This document shows, piece after piece, positions 18,406-27,568 of a stretch of 64,000 nucleotides of DNA. The stretch's first letter is position 1; every line of letters starts with the position of its first letter. A model generated the notes under the pieces. The model had not been told where the DNA came from, ran no database searches, and saw only the letters and a list, made by a program, of their open reading frames with translations. The position numbers were made by a program, and so were the translations under genes. The stretch is from Roseburia porci (GTDB lineage: Bacteria; Bacillota; Clostridia; Lachnospirales; Lachnospiraceae), in NCBI RefSeq assembly GCF_009695765.1, contig NZ_VUNI01000003.1, positions 1 to 64,000 on the forward strand, written 5' to 3'.

Positions 18406-19614
18406 ATGATGGACTACAGGAAAATAGAAAATGCACTTAAGGCCTTAAAAGAAGGAAAAATAATACTTGTTACCGATGATGAAGATCGTGAAAATGAAGG
18501 GGATCTGATCTGTTCGGCCGAAGCTGCTACTACCGAAAATGTAAATTTTATGGCAACCTATGCAAAGGGATTGATCTGTATGCCAATGAGCCAGGCAATT
18601 GCAGACCGTCTGAGGCTTTCTCCCATGGTCGAACATAATACGGATAACCATGAAACCGCTTTTACGGTGTCGATCGATTACAAAGATACCACAACCGGGA
18701 TTTCAGCCAAAGAACGTGGAATGACTGCACGTATGTGCGTATCCCAAAATGCTTCTGCTATGGATTTTCGCAGACCGGGACATATGTTTCCTCTGATTGC
18801 GAAAGCCGGAGGTGTTCTCGAGAGAAACGGTCATACGGAGGCAACTGTGGATCTTATGAGGCTTGCAGGACTTTCCGAATGTGGTCTCTGTTGCGAGATC
18901 ATGAGAGAAGACGGAACGATGATGCGTGCAGAAGAATTGCATGAATTTGCAGACCGGCATGAGCTTTCCTATATTACGATCCAGGAGATTCAGGAATACC
19001 GGAAGGTAAAAGAAAAACTTGTCACCTGTGTTTCAACAACCAGAATGCCGACGAAATACGGAAATTTTACAGCACATTGTTATGTGAACCGGCTGAACGG
19101 GGAACATCATGTAGCGCTTGTGATGGGCGAGATTGGTGATGGCGAGAATATCCTCTGTCGTGTACATTCGGAATGCCTGACGGGCGATGTGTTCGGCTCC
19201 CTCCGCTGTGACTGTGGGGAACAGTTTGATAAGGCAATGCGAATGATCGCAGAAGAAGGAAGAGGCGTTCTTTTATATATGCGTCAGGAAGGAAGAGGAA
19301 TCGGTCTTGTGAATAAACTGAAGGCATATCACCTGCAGGATACAGGGATGGATACGTTAGATGCCAATATAGCACTTGGCTTTCAGGGTGATATGAGAGA
19401 ATATTACACAGGAGCTCAGATTTTACGTGATCTTGGAATCCATTCACTGGAGCTTCTTACAAATAATCCGGACAAGATATATCAGCTTGAAGATTATGGT
19501 ATGAGAATTGCAAAACGCGTACCAATCGAAATCAGGGCAACCAGATTTGATCGTTTTTACTTAAAAACCAAACAGACCCGTATGGGCCATATTTTAAAAC
19601 TTGAGGAGGCATAA
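18406..19614 (+). CDS. ribBA: Bifunctional DHBP synthase / GTP cyclohydrolase II
   Basis: The N-terminal half makes 3,4-dihydroxy-2-butanone 4-phosphate ([36 protein letters not shown]). The C-terminal half opens GTP (zinc site [15 protein letters not shown], then [10 protein letters not shown]). At 402 residues it has the usual RibBA length. AGGAGG at 18396-18401 is four bases from ATG 18406 and seven from ATG 18409, so the true start may be 18409. It lies between ribE and ribH in the FMN-controlled operon. Confidence 0.97.
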   Translation: MMDYRKIENALKALKEGKIILVTDDEDRENEGDLICSAEAATTENVNFMATYAKGLICMPMSQAIADRLRLSPMVEHNTDNHETAFTVSIDYKDTTTGISAKERGMTARMCVSQNASAMDFRRPGHMFPLIAKAGGVLERNGHTEATVDLMRLAGLSECGLCCEIMREDGTMMRAEELHEFADRHELSYITIQEIQEYRKVKEKLVTCVSTTRMPTKYGNFTAHCYVNRLNGEHHVALVMGEIGDGENILCRVHSECLTGDVFGSLRCDCGEQFDKAMRMIAEEGRGVLLYMRQEGRGIGLVNKLKAYHLQDTGMDTLDANIALGFQGDMREYYTGAQILRDLGIHSLELLTNNPDKIYQLEDYGMRIAKRVPIEIRATRFDRFYLKTKQTRMGHILKLEEA

Positions 19615-19615
19615 A

Positions 19616-20080
19616 ATGAAAACATTTGAAGGAAAACTTGTATCAGAAAATATCAAAGTAGGAATTGTGGCAGCGAGGTTTAATGAATTTATTACTTCAA
19701 AGCTGGTATCCGGAGCATTAGACGGCTTAAAGAGAGAAAATGTACAGGAAGACGATATAGATGTAGCCTGGGTTCCAGGAGCCTTTGAAATCCCGCTTAT
19801 TGCATCGAAAATGGCAAAGTGCAGAAAGTACGATGCCATTATCTGTGTTGGTGCCGTAATCCGCGGAAGCACAAGTCATTACGATTACGTGTGCAATGAA
19901 GTGTCGAAAGGAATCGCTCAGGTCAGCCTCGCAAATGATATTCCGGTTATGTTTGGTGTACTTACAACAGATACAATCGAACAGGCAATCGAACGTGCGG
20001 GAACAAAAGCAGGGAATAAAGGTTTTGAATGCGCCCAGGGTGCGATTGAAATGGTGAATCTGATTCGGTCTTTTGATTAA
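19616..20080 (+). CDS. ribH: 6,7-dimethyl-8-ribityllumazine synthase
   Basis: RibH condenses the RibA/RibD and RibB products to lumazine. The 154-residue protein has [10 protein letters not shown], the WVPGAFEIP motif, [12 protein letters not shown] and [10 protein letters not shown]. The start is ATG 19616, with GAGGAGG just upstream, one base after the ribBA stop. An in-frame ATG at 19601 lies inside ribBA. It closes the ribD-ribE-ribBA-ribH operon, which ends at a bidirectional terminator. Confidence 0.97.
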   Translation: MKTFEGKLVSENIKVGIVAARFNEFITSKLVSGALDGLKRENVQEDDIDVAWVPGAFEIPLIASKMAKCRKYDAIICVGAVIRGSTSHYDYVCNEVSKGIAQVSLANDIPVMFGVLTTDTIEQAIERAGTKAGNKGFECAQGAIEMVNLIRSFD

Positions 20081-20094
20081 AAAATATATTTCAG

Positions 20095-20141
20095 AAAAAA
20101 TGCTTCAGCGGTCGGATCAAATGACAGCTGAAGCATTTTTT
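20095..20141. terminator. Bidirectional terminator between ribH and lexA
   Basis: AAAAAATGCTTCAGC at 20095-20109 pairs perfectly with GCTGAAGCATTTTTT at 20127-20141. The A and T runs on both sides let it end the rib operon on the plus strand and lexA on the minus strand. It touches the lexA stop codon. Confidence 0.92.
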
Positions 20142-20760
20142 AACGGTCCAGGAAACGGAATACACCAAATACTTTTCCAAGGATCGAACAGTCATTCACA
20201 ATGATTGGATCCATGGTATCATTCTCCGGTTGAAGACGGATATGTCCGTTCTCTTTATAAAACGTCTTGACTGTAGCGGAATCGTCTACAAGAGCAACTA
20301 CGATATCGCCATTATCTGCTGTAGGCTGTTTCTTGACTAAAACATTATCACCATTGAATATGCCGGCATTGATCATGCTCTCGCCTTTTACTTTAAGCAT
20401 AAAGGATTCTTCATTCGGCATAAATTCTGTTGGAATAGGAAAATAAGATTCAATATTCTGAACTGCAAGGATCGGTTCTCCGGCAGCAACCTGTCCAACC
20501 ATCGGAACATTGACAACCTCGCGACGGGTGAGATTAAAGTTATCGTCTATAATCTCAATTGCTCTTGGCTTTGTAGGATCACGGCGGATATAGCCGTTCT
20601 TCTCAAGCGTTTCGAGATGAGAATGAACCGATGAGGTGGATTTGAGGTGTACAGCCTCACAGATATCCCGGACAGTTGGCGGATAACCTTTGTTTAAAAT
20701 CTCGTTCTTAATGAATTCTAATATCTCTTTCTGTTTATCTGAAATCTTGCCATATGACAT
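20140..20760 (-). CDS. lexA: LexA repressor
   Basis: LexA represses SOS genes and self-cleaves when bound to activated RecA. The 206-residue protein has an N-terminal winged helix (about 1-70). The cleavage site Ala-Gly lies in [10 protein letters not shown], the catalytic serine in [15 protein letters not shown], and the catalytic lysine in SATVKTFY. It is divergent from a LysM-domain gene, and four LexA-box-like sites lie between them, so both are likely LexA-controlled. Confidence 0.97.
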   Translation of the reverse strand: MSYGKISDKQKEILEFIKNEILNKGYPPTVRDICEAVHLKSTSSVHSHLETLEKNGYIRRDPTKPRAIEIIDDNFNLTRREVVNVPMVGQVAAGEPILAVQNIESYFPIPTEFMPNEESFMLKVKGESMINAGIFNGDNVLVKKQPTADNGDIVVALVDDSATVKTFYKENGHIRLQPENDTMDPIIVNDCSILGKVFGVFRFLDR

Positions 20761-20847
20761 GCTGAAAATCCTCCATATTTGCTGAATCTATCGTATGTTC
20801 TATAAAATTTATGTTAACCTCATTTTATCATATGGATATACAAAACG

Positions 20848-20874
20848 CAAACATATATTCCGAATATTTGTTCG
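20848..20874. promoter_or_regulatory. Two overlapping LexA boxes at the lexA promoter
   Basis: CGAATATTTGTTCG at 20861-20874 closely matches the Firmicutes LexA consensus CGAACN4GTTCG. The 14-mer at 20848-20861 (minus strand GGAATATATGTTTG) is a weaker match, agreeing at 11 of 14 positions with CGAACATATGTTCG. On the minus strand TTGCGT and TAAAAT, 17 bases apart, form a probable lexA promoter that the weaker box overlaps. Confidence 0.8.
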
Positions 20875-20883
20875 AAAAAGCTG

Positions 20884-20933
20884 TTGACAAACACATGTTC
20901 GCGTACTATATTATAAATACAAACAAGTGTTCG
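20884..20933 (+). promoter_or_regulatory. SOS promoter with two LexA boxes for the LysM gene
   Basis: TTGACA at 20884-20889 and TATATT at 20907-20912 are 17 bases apart. LexA-box sequences CAAACACATGTTCG (20888-20901) and CAAACAAGTGTTCG (20920-20933) overlap the -35 region and follow the -10. This is a textbook arrangement for repression by LexA. Confidence 0.88.
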
Positions 20934-20959
20934 ATACAATATTTACGGAGGAATAAAGT

Positions 20960-21343
20960 ATGAGAAGAGAATATAACAGTAGAATTTCCGAGAGAGCAAA
21001 CAGAAGCTTAAACAGAAGAGCTGCAGTAGTTGCAGTTGAGAAGAGAATGATTGCACTTATTGCAGCATTTCTTATTGTCACAGTAGTGATTCTTTGTACA
21101 TCGATTTCTGCATATGCGAATTCACAGACTGGAAGCAAAGAGATTCATAAATATTATACAAGCTATGAGATTCAGTCCGGCGATACTTTATGGACGATTG
21201 CGGATGAATATCTTGGTAATTCTGATATTGATAAAGAAGATTATATTAAAGAGATTCGTGAACTGAATCATCTTGCATCAGATGATCATATTACATGCGG
21301 TCAGCATCTTACGGTTGCATACTATTCTGCGGAACAGAAATAA
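20960..21343 (+). CDS. LysM-domain membrane protein, probable YneA-type SOS cell-division inhibitor
   Basis: The 127-residue protein has a basic N-terminus, one transmembrane segment at about residues 32-52 and a C-terminal LysM domain (YEIQSGDTLWTIADEYL to LTVAYY). This is the layout of YneA, which delays division during the SOS response in Bacillus. It is divergent from lexA and has two LexA boxes in its promoter, which supports that role. The division-inhibitor function is inferred from architecture and position. Confidence 0.82.
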   Translation: MRREYNSRISERANRSLNRRAAVVAVEKRMIALIAAFLIVTVVILCTSISAYANSQTGSKEIHKYYTSYEIQSGDTLWTIADEYLGNSDIDKEDYIKEIRELNHLASDDHITCGQHLTVAYYSAEQK

Positions 21344-21423
21344 TAATGATAATTCTTATGTGATAATTTGTATCATCACCTGATTTTATAGGAGAGAAGT
21401 ACCAGAAACAGTGGGGACAAAAG

Positions 21424-21452
21424 TTGATAAATTTCTCATTTTCCGATATAAT
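21424..21452 (+). promoter_or_regulatory. Sigma-A-type promoter before the acyltransferase
   Basis: TTGATA at 21424-21429 and TATAAT at 21447-21452 have a 17-base spacer. The predicted transcript start would be close to 21460, just ahead of the AGGAGA at 21461. Confidence 0.8.
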
Positions 21453-21473
21453 AATACTTTAGGAGAATTTGAA

Positions 21474-22190
21474 ATGTTAAAATTATTATATGTTATTTTC
21501 ATGAATTTACATCGGGCACCGTATATGATATCCAAGATGCGTACGTATGCGGATCATCCTGAGAAGTATTCAGAAGAACGAAGATATTCTCTGGTGCTTC
21601 ATGCAATTTATTTGATGAATAAGACCGGAAAGATCCATACGGTAGCATTTGGAACAGAGAATCTTCCAAAAGACAGCGGGTATATCATGTATCCGAATCA
21701 TCAGGGAAAGTATGATGTTCTTGGTATCATGTATACACATGGAGATCCCTGCACATTTGTTATGGATAAGAAAAAATCCAATACAATACTGGTACGTGAA
21801 TTTGTAGATCTGGTGCAGGCGAAAAGATTAGAGAAGGATAATCCAAGACAGGGAATTCATATTATCACGGATGTTGCAAAAGATGTAGCAGCCGGCAAGA
21901 AGTATATTCTGTTTCCAGAGGGGGGATATGAATTTAACAACAGGAATAAAGTCTGTGATTTCAAGGCAGGAAGCTTTAAGATTGCTTTAAAATCAAAAGC
22001 ACCGATTGTCCCGATTGCTTTGATTGATTCTTATAAAGTTTTTAACAGCTTCCATATTGGACCAATCACAACTTATGTTTATTATCTTGAACCAATTACT
22101 TATGAAGAATATAAGGATCTTAAGACACAGGAGATTGCAGCTCTTGTGAAAGAAAGAATCGAACAGAAAATCAAAGAAGTCAGAGGATGA
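21474..22190 (+). CDS. 1-acyl-sn-glycerol-3-phosphate acyltransferase-like protein
   Basis: PlsC-type enzymes add the second acyl chain of phosphatidic acid at the membrane. The 238-residue protein has the NHQGKYD version of the HX4D catalytic motif and LFPEGGYEFN in place of the common PEGTR. The start at 21474 follows AGGAGA by seven bases; an upstream ATG at 21411 lies before the promoter and is rejected. The less typical second motif leaves the acyl acceptor uncertain. The carbonic-anhydrase-like gene follows after four bases. Confidence 0.85.
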   Translation: MLKLLYVIFMNLHRAPYMISKMRTYADHPEKYSEERRYSLVLHAIYLMNKTGKIHTVAFGTENLPKDSGYIMYPNHQGKYDVLGIMYTHGDPCTFVMDKKKSNTILVREFVDLVQAKRLEKDNPRQGIHIITDVAKDVAAGKKYILFPEGGYEFNNRNKVCDFKAGSFKIALKSKAPIVPIALIDSYKVFNSFHIGPITTYVYYLEPITYEEYKDLKTQEIAALVKERIEQKIKEVRG

Positions 22191-22194
22191 TCTT

Positions 22195-22671
22195 ATGAGT
22201 AAAACAAATTTCATTGCACCTGGTGCATATGTTTTAGGGGATGTTACCTTGAAAAAGGATGCGAATGTATGGTTTCAGGCCGTCATACGCGGGGATACCG
22301 ATTCAATTACGGTTGGTGAAGGTACCAATATTCAGGATAATTGTACGCTTCATGCAGATAAAGGACATCCGGTTGTATTAGGCAACTATATTACGGTAGG
22401 ACATAATGCAGTTGTTCATGGTTGTACGGTAGGAGATAATACTGTCATCGGAATGGGGAGTATTGTATTAAGTGGTGCTGTGATTGGAGCCAATTGTATT
22501 GTTGGAGCTGGTTCACTTGTAACCGGTAAGATGGTTATTCCGGACGGTTCTCTTGTCATGGGAAGCCCGGCACATATTGTGAGACAACTGACACAGGAAG
22601 AAATTGATTCCAATCACGAGAATGCGCTGCATTATATCAGGCTTTCGGCGAAGTATCAGGAAGAAGTATAA
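22195..22671 (+). CDS. Gamma-carbonic anhydrase family protein
   Basis: The 158-residue protein is a left-handed beta-helix of hexapeptide repeats (GDVTLKKDANVWFQAVIRGD, then many V-I-G repeats). Histidines in LHADKGHPVV and VGHNAVVHGC sit where the family binds a metal. Relatives (YrdA, PaaY, CaiE) are trimers with weak or unproven carbonic anhydrase activity. It is probably co-transcribed with the acyltransferase upstream, and it converges on the recombinase gene. Confidence 0.9.
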   Translation: MSKTNFIAPGAYVLGDVTLKKDANVWFQAVIRGDTDSITVGEGTNIQDNCTLHADKGHPVVLGNYITVGHNAVVHGCTVGDNTVIGMGSIVLSGAVIGANCIVGAGSLVTGKMVIPDGSLVMGSPAHIVRQLTQEEIDSNHENALHYIRLSAKYQEEV

Positions 22672-22680
22672 TTCATAACA

Positions 22681-23742
22681 TTATTCTTCGCGTAAATGTA
22701 CGTATCTGGCAGCTTTTCTTCGACGGTTATCTTCAATTGCTGCATAATGTTTTCTTGTTGTATTAACGTCTTTATGGCCGAGAACATCTGCGACGAGGTA
22801 GATATCTCCGGTTTCCTGGTAAAGATTGGTACCATATGTGCTTCGAAGTTTATGCGGAGTAATATTTTTAATATTTGTCACAAGCTTCGAATATTTTTTT
22901 ACCAGATTCTCTACAGCGCGGACACTGATCCTGCGGTTCTGCATAGAAAGGAATAATGCATTGGTGTGACCTTCAAGGGCGGTAATTCCGCTTCTCTGGT
23001 TCATGTAATCGGCAAGTGCATCACGAACTTCATCTCCAAAGTATACAATTACCTCAGCACCACCTTTTCGGTGAATTTTAATTCCATTATTTTTAAAATC
23101 AACATCGTCAATATCAAGTCCGACACATTCGGATACACGAATTCCGGTACCAAGCAGAAGAGAGAGCATGGCAAGATCTCTTGTTTTGGTACGTTCATGA
23201 TATTTTTGCTGATGTGCAGTCAGTTTTTCTCCGGATTCAACTTCATCAAGCAGTTGAGCAACTTCATCTACATCCAGACGTACGATTGCCTTATCATGAA
23301 TCTTCGGCATAGTCACTTTAAATGCAGGGTTGGTCTTGATCATCTCATTTTTATATAAGTAGTTGTAAAATGTTCGAAGCGAAGCCAGTTTACGCTTGAT
23401 TCCACGTTCATCATTGCTATGTGCAATTCCATCCTTTTCGTGATATTTCAAATAAAAAAGGTATTCTTCGATATCCAGCGGCTTCAGTTCATCTAAAAGG
23501 GAAAGAGGAATAGCGGTATTCTTTTTTTCATTACATACTGGATTATTTTCTCTTAAATAATCAAAAAAAGTTCCAAGATCGTATGCGTAAGCAATTCGCG
23601 TTCTGGAGGAAGTGGTTGGCTCAATTCCTACAAAGAATTGTTTGCAATATGGTGGAAGTGATTCTAATAGTTTTCGAAGATGAAGTTCATTTTTAATATT
23701 AACATCTTCATAATAAGCGTTATCTTTTTTCAATGTTTTCAT
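22681..23742 (-). CDS. Tyrosine recombinase, XerC/XerD-like
   Basis: The 353-residue protein has a SAM-like N-terminal core-binding domain (about 1-150) and a catalytic domain with GTGIRVSECVGLDIDDVD (first arginine), HKLRSTYG (His-x-x-Arg), LGHKDVNTTRKHYA (His and the tyrosine nucleophile). In this housekeeping setting it is probably the chromosome-dimer resolvase rather than a phage integrase, but no dif site was found. Its ATG overlaps the upstream stop; a TTG at 23733 is better spaced from AAAGGA and is an alternative start. Confidence 0.9.
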   Translation of the reverse strand: MKTLKKDNAYYEDVNIKNELHLRKLLESLPPYCKQFFVGIEPTTSSRTRIAYAYDLGTFFDYLRENNPVCNEKKNTAIPLSLLDELKPLDIEEYLFYLKYHEKDGIAHSNDERGIKRKLASLRTFYNYLYKNEMIKTNPAFKVTMPKIHDKAIVRLDVDEVAQLLDEVESGEKLTAHQQKYHERTKTRDLAMLSLLLGTGIRVSECVGLDIDDVDFKNNGIKIHRKGGAEVIVYFGDEVRDALADYMNQRSGITALEGHTNALFLSMQNRRISVRAVENLVKKYSKLVTNIKNITPHKLRSTYGTNLYQETGDIYLVADVLGHKDVNTTRKHYAAIEDNRRRKAARYVHLREE

Positions 23743-24479
23743 CCTTTCTTCATAGGGGTAATCTGTGATGGCCAGCCTTCAATATTTCCATTTATAATTG
23801 CATGGAACATCCGTTGTTTTGCTCCAGGATTTTCATGATGAATTTGTCGTACAAGCTGTTTCGCATATTCGCGTTTGGTGTGACCATCTGCAGGACATGG
23901 ATTGTGTACAACTGGAAGTTCATATTTATTCTTAAAGCCGATCACGTCAGCTTCCAGTACGTACATGAGCGGGCGTATTACGGTCAGGTTCATACGATCC
24001 AGGTGTGTGACAGGAGAGAAGGAATAAAATCTTCCCTCAAATATTAAAGATAAAAACATGGTCTCAATAATGTCATCCATATGATGAGCATAGGCAACTT
24101 TGTTGCACCCGAGATCTTTTACAGCCTGATTTAATGCACCTTTCCGAAGCTTGGCACAAAGAGAGCATGGCGATCCTTTTTGTGTATTTGATGTAAGAAT
24201 TTCCCCTATCTGGGTGTTGATGATATGGTATTCAACCTGTAGTTTTGAACAAAGTTCTTTCACTTCGCTAAGGTCAAAATCCGGGTAACCCAGGTCAACG
24301 GAGATTGCAATCAGTTCAAAAGGAACCGGATAGAATTTGCGAAGTCCGGCAAGCGCATAAAGTAAAGTTAAAGAATCCTTGCCACCGGAGATTCCGACAG
24401 CGATTTTATCGTTTGGCTGTATCATCTGATAATCATCAATGGCGCGTCGTACCTGACTGTATAATTTTTGTAGTTTCAT
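23739..24479 (-). CDS. TtcA/TilS-superfamily tRNA thiolation-type PP-loop ATPase
   Basis: The 246-residue protein has the PP-loop VGISGGKDSLTLLYAL near residues 27-42, a CSLCAKLRKGAL CxxC motif and the late cysteine in HNPCPADGHTKREY. These features match TtcA, which thiolates cytidine 32 of tRNAs using an iron-sulfur cluster, and related sulfur-transfer enzymes. The exact tRNA target is not certain from sequence. It overlaps the recombinase gene by four bases and is divergent from dtd. Confidence 0.87.
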   Translation of the reverse strand: MKLQKLYSQVRRAIDDYQMIQPNDKIAVGISGGKDSLTLLYALAGLRKFYPVPFELIAISVDLGYPDFDLSEVKELCSKLQVEYHIINTQIGEILTSNTQKGSPCSLCAKLRKGALNQAVKDLGCNKVAYAHHMDDIIETMFLSLIFEGRFYSFSPVTHLDRMNLTVIRPLMYVLEADVIGFKNKYELPVVHNPCPADGHTKREYAKQLVRQIHHENPGAKQRMFHAIINGNIEGWPSQITPMKKG

Positions 24480-24481
24480 AA

Positions 24482-24510
24482 TTGATTGTACTCCAATATT
24501 TTTGTATGAT
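24482..24510 (+). promoter_or_regulatory. Sigma-A-type promoter of dtd
   Basis: TTGATT at 24482-24487 and TATGAT at 24505-24510 are 17 bases apart. They lie between the divergent TtcA-like gene and dtd. Confidence 0.7.
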
Positions 24511-24541
24511 AGATAAAGAACAATAAAAGGTGGTGATTGTA

Positions 24542-24994
24542 ATGAAATTTGTGATCCAACGAGTCACAGAAGCAAGCTGTAAGGTGGATCAGGATATTAC
24601 GGGAGCAATTGATGCCGGTTACTGTGTGTTGATCGGTATTGAAGATACCGATACCAGGGAAATCGCGGATAAAATGCTCTCCAAAATGTTAAATTTGCGC
24701 ATCTTCAGTGATGAAAACGGAAAAACCAATCTGTCACTAAAAGATGTAAACGGCAGTTTGTTGCTTATTTCGCAGTTTACATTGTATGCGGATTGCCGTA
24801 AAGGAAATCGTCCTTCCTTTACAAATGCGGGAAAACCGGATTTCGCGAAGGAAATGTATGAATATATCATATCCGAATGTCAAAAAACAGTTTCGAACGT
24901 CCAGACAGGGATATTTGGTGCGGATATGAAGATATCGCTGATCAATGATGGTCCATTTACCATTGTACTGGATTCAAAAGAAATCGTTCATTGA
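24542..24994 (+). CDS. dtd: D-aminoacyl-tRNA deacylase
   Basis: Dtd removes D-amino acids and glycine mischarged onto tRNAs. The 150-residue protein has both catalytic motifs, [18 protein letters not shown] and NDGPFTI. The start is the ATG at 24542, eight bases after AGGTGG; a GTG reading from 24530 would begin inside the ribosome binding site. It is a single gene between the TtcA-like gene and a 290-base non-coding stretch. Confidence 0.96.
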   Translation: MKFVIQRVTEASCKVDQDITGAIDAGYCVLIGIEDTDTREIADKMLSKMLNLRIFSDENGKTNLSLKDVNGSLLLISQFTLYADCRKGNRPSFTNAGKPDFAKEMYEYIISECQKTVSNVQTGIFGADMKISLINDGPFTIVLDSKEIVH

Positions 24995-25015
24995 CGTATG
25001 ATATAAGAGAGATAT

Positions 25016-25049
25016 AACTATTCGCTAAACTCAAGTTTAACGAATAGTT
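25016..25049. repeat. Inverted repeat after dtd without T-tract
   Basis: AACTATTCG-c-TAAAC at 25016-25030 pairs with GTTTA-a-CGAATAGTT at 25035-25049, one mismatch, four-base loop. No T run follows, so it is not a standard terminator. The rest of 24995-25162 shows no gene. Confidence 0.7.
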
Positions 25050-25162
25050 TACGCCGTTTAAATCAATCATACGCTAAATATGCTGATTTGTAAAGCTTTT
25101 TATGTTTTTAAGGATCCGGTGATCTAAGATTCTAAAATAGATGCATACGAATTTTCAAATAC

Positions 25163-25220
25163 AAACAAAAAGAAACCCGGTATACACATGATTTATATAT
25201 TACCAGGTTTCTTTTTGTTT
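25163..25220. terminator. Bidirectional terminator between dtd and the kinase-like gene
   Basis: AAACAAAAAGAAACC-c-GGTA at 25163-25182 pairs with TACC-a-GGTTTCTTTTTGTTT at 25201-25220. Runs of A and T on both sides suit termination in both directions, between convergent genes. Confidence 0.88.
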
Positions 25221-25288
25221 TATGATATTGGAATCTATCTATAAATAAGATTTGAATCCAATAAATTGTGTGGAACATTCTAATTATT

Positions 25289-25921
25289 TTATTTTTTATG
25301 CTCATCCATTAGTTTGCGATATTCAAGAATCATCTTAACGCAATCATCGGTTGAAAGCTTACTTGTGTTTAAGCAAAGATCATAGCTCTTGGAATCTCCC
25401 CATTTTTTACAGGTGTAATAGTTATAATAGCTTGCGCGCTGTTTATCCTGTTTCTGTGCCATATCCTTTGCTTTCTGCTCGGTGATATTTAATTTCTTAC
25501 TGATACGTTTTGCACGATCTTCTATATCTGCATGAATAAATACATTTAAGCATTGTGGATTGGAAGCTAAAGCATAGTCTGCACACCGGCCGACAATTAC
25601 GCAGGATTCACGTTCTGCGATCTTTTTAATGGTATCAAATTGTGCCAGAAATACCTTATGGTTTAATGGCATATCAAGAAATGGAGCTGCTGAATATCCA
25701 CCTGTGGAATAGGTATCCATGACGAGTGAATATAAAAAACTGCTGGTCGGTTTTTCATCGTGATTTTCAAAAATTTCCTCACAAAAACCGGATTCTTTTG
25801 CAGCCTGCTGTAATAATTCTTTATCATATAATTTAATACCAAGTTCTGCGGCTAACTTTTCACCGACTTCTTTTCCCCCACTGCCAAATTCGCGTCCGAT
25901 TGTATAGATTTTATTGCTCAT
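25289..25921 (-). CDS. Cytidylate kinase-like family protein
   Basis: The 210-residue protein begins IYTIGREFGSGGKEVGEKLA, the P-loop form of the cytidylate-kinase-like family, and has ESCVIVGRCADYALA and RAKRISKKLNI downstream. This family is common in Clostridia and distinct from the essential cmk. The substrate is unproven. AAAGGG precedes the start. It has its own terminator and a roughly 100-base gap from the RluA-type gene upstream. Confidence 0.88.
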   Translation of the reverse strand: MSNKIYTIGREFGSGGKEVGEKLAAELGIKLYDKELLQQAAKESGFCEEIFENHDEKPTSSFLYSLVMDTYSTGGYSAAPFLDMPLNHKVFLAQFDTIKKIAERESCVIVGRCADYALASNPQCLNVFIHADIEDRAKRISKKLNITEQKAKDMAQKQDKQRASYYNYYTCKKWGDSKSYDLCLNTSKLSTDDCVKMILEYRKLMDEHKK

Positions 25922-26022
25922 AAACTCACGCCCTTTCTAAGAAGCCAATGCATCTTAATAATAATTTCTTTAGTTAAATTATACCATTTATAGGTGCGAT
26001 TTCAACTATTTTGACAGAATAT

Positions 26023-26931
26023 TTACAATTTTTGAAGCAAATCCTCAAAATACTTTGGCAGAGGTGCTGAAAATTCCATATATTCCTTCGTGCGTGGATG
26101 GATAAATCCGATGGTTCTTGCGTGCAGAGTTTGTCCCTGTAAATGCTTAAACGGACAGTTTTTGGAATAAAGTTCATCCCCAAGTAATGGATGCCCGATA
26201 CTGGCCATATGGACACGGATCTGATGGGTTCGCCCGGTTTCCAGTTTGAACTGCATATAGGTATATTTTCCAAATCTTTTTAGAACTTTATAATGTGTAA
26301 CTGCGGGTTTTCCGTTTTTTTCGTTAATCGCCATTTTTTTTCGGTCGACCGGATGACGGCCAATTGGTGCATCAATGGTGCCCTCATCTTCTTTAATATT
26401 TCCGCACACAATTCCAACATAGATCCGGTTACAGCTGTGTTCCTTGATCTGTTCGGCAATTGCAACATGGCTTTCATCATTTTTGCAGACAATTAAAGAA
26501 CCTGTGGTGTCCATATCAATGCGGTGTACGATTCCCGGTCGGATTTCACCGTTAATACCGCTTAAGGAATCTTTGCAGTGGTACATGATCGCATTTACCA
26601 GAGTACCGGAATAATGTCCGGCTGAAGGATGTACCACCATTCCCTTTGGTTTATTGACAACGAGTACATCGTCATCCTCATATAAAATATCGAGCGGAAT
26701 GTTTTCAGGCTCAATGGACGTTTCTACTGCGTCCGGAATCAGGATGGAAATCATGTCATCTGTTTGTACTTTATAATTGGCTTTTTGTATTTTTTCATTT
26801 ACTTTTATCGAATTCTCTTTGATCAGTTTTTGAAAAAAAGAACGGGAAAAATCCGGATAAATCATACTGAGTAATTTATCCAGACGTTCCCCATCCTGTT
26901 CGCTTGTGACCTGAAAAATTTCTTCCTTCAT
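26023..26931 (-). CDS. rluD: RluA-family 23S rRNA/tRNA pseudouridine synthase
   Basis: The 302-residue protein has an S4 RNA-binding domain (about 12-70, ERLDKLLSMIYPDFSRS) and a RluA catalytic domain with IVHRIDMDTTGSLIV holding the catalytic aspartate and GRTHQIRVHMA downstream. The family usually reads HRLDKDTSG; the changes do not touch the aspartate. The start at 26931 follows GGAGAGCTT; a longer reading would run through lspA. The RluD assignment over other RluA members is by length and context. Confidence 0.88.
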   Translation of the reverse strand: MKEEIFQVTSEQDGERLDKLLSMIYPDFSRSFFQKLIKENSIKVNEKIQKANYKVQTDDMISILIPDAVETSIEPENIPLDILYEDDDVLVVNKPKGMVVHPSAGHYSGTLVNAIMYHCKDSLSGINGEIRPGIVHRIDMDTTGSLIVCKNDESHVAIAEQIKEHSCNRIYVGIVCGNIKEDEGTIDAPIGRHPVDRKKMAINEKNGKPAVTHYKVLKRFGKYTYMQFKLETGRTHQIRVHMASIGHPLLGDELYSKNCPFKHLQGQTLHARTIGFIHPRTKEYMEFSAPLPKYFEDLLQKL

Positions 26932-26941
26932 AAGCTCTCCT

Positions 26942-27523
26942 TTATTTTTTCTTTGGAGGAAAAATTGCGTCGAAATCATCCTCTTTATAATAAAAAAGTA
27001 CAAAAATGATAAGCAATGCAACTCCGACCGTAACATAAATATCTGCCACATTAAAAATCGGAAAATCGATTAATTTGAAATAAAAGAAGTCAATTACATA
27101 ACGGCGGAAAACACGATCAATAAAATTACCAATTGCACCTGCAATTAATAAGAGCAGGATCATATTTATCCAGCAAAAGCGTTTCTCTGTTGGAATACGC
27201 AGATAAATCAATGAAAGAACGAGGACGGCAACTATGGTAAATACAATAAAAAATCCCATTTTCCAGGAAAGAAGTGCTTCAGGATGTTCGGTAAAATATG
27301 AAAAATGAAAAATAGTATTTAAAATCGAAACCGGATCTTTTCCAAATGCGGCACTGGTGTTTTCCAGATAATGTAATTCGAATACTCCGGGAATAATCTC
27401 AAAAGGTGCTTTCCATTTTAATGCTGTAGCTGCAATCAGCTTGGTGATTTGATCAAGCAGAACGAGAATTAGAATGAAAAGGCCTGCTGAAATCATATTT
27501 TTTGAATTTTTTTTACAGATCAT
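26942..27523 (-). CDS. lspA: Lipoprotein signal peptidase (signal peptidase II)
   Basis: LspA cleaves signal peptides of diacylglyceryl-modified prolipoproteins in the membrane. The 193-residue protein has four hydrophobic segments, ENTSAAFG, and the catalytic aspartates in GAIGNFIDRVF and FNVADIYVTVG. It is longer than many homologues because of a loop near residues 70-90 and a basic tail ending PPKKK. It starts after AGGAGA and precedes the RluA-type gene by ten bases. Confidence 0.95.
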   Translation of the reverse strand: MICKKNSKNMISAGLFILILVLLDQITKLIAATALKWKAPFEIIPGVFELHYLENTSAAFGKDPVSILNTIFHFSYFTEHPEALLSWKMGFFIVFTIVAVLVLSLIYLRIPTEKRFCWINMILLLLIAGAIGNFIDRVFRRYVIDFFYFKLIDFPIFNVADIYVTVGVALLIIFVLFYYKEDDFDAIFPPKKK

Positions 27524-27568
27524 AGATGTTCTCCTATTAATTTTACTGTTTTCGTATAGAATTACACG

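Noticed and set aside
22681-23742. Tyrosine recombinase as a sign of an integrated element
   Set aside because: It is overlapped with a tRNA-modification gene and surrounded by housekeeping genes, with no attachment repeats, phage genes or composition change.
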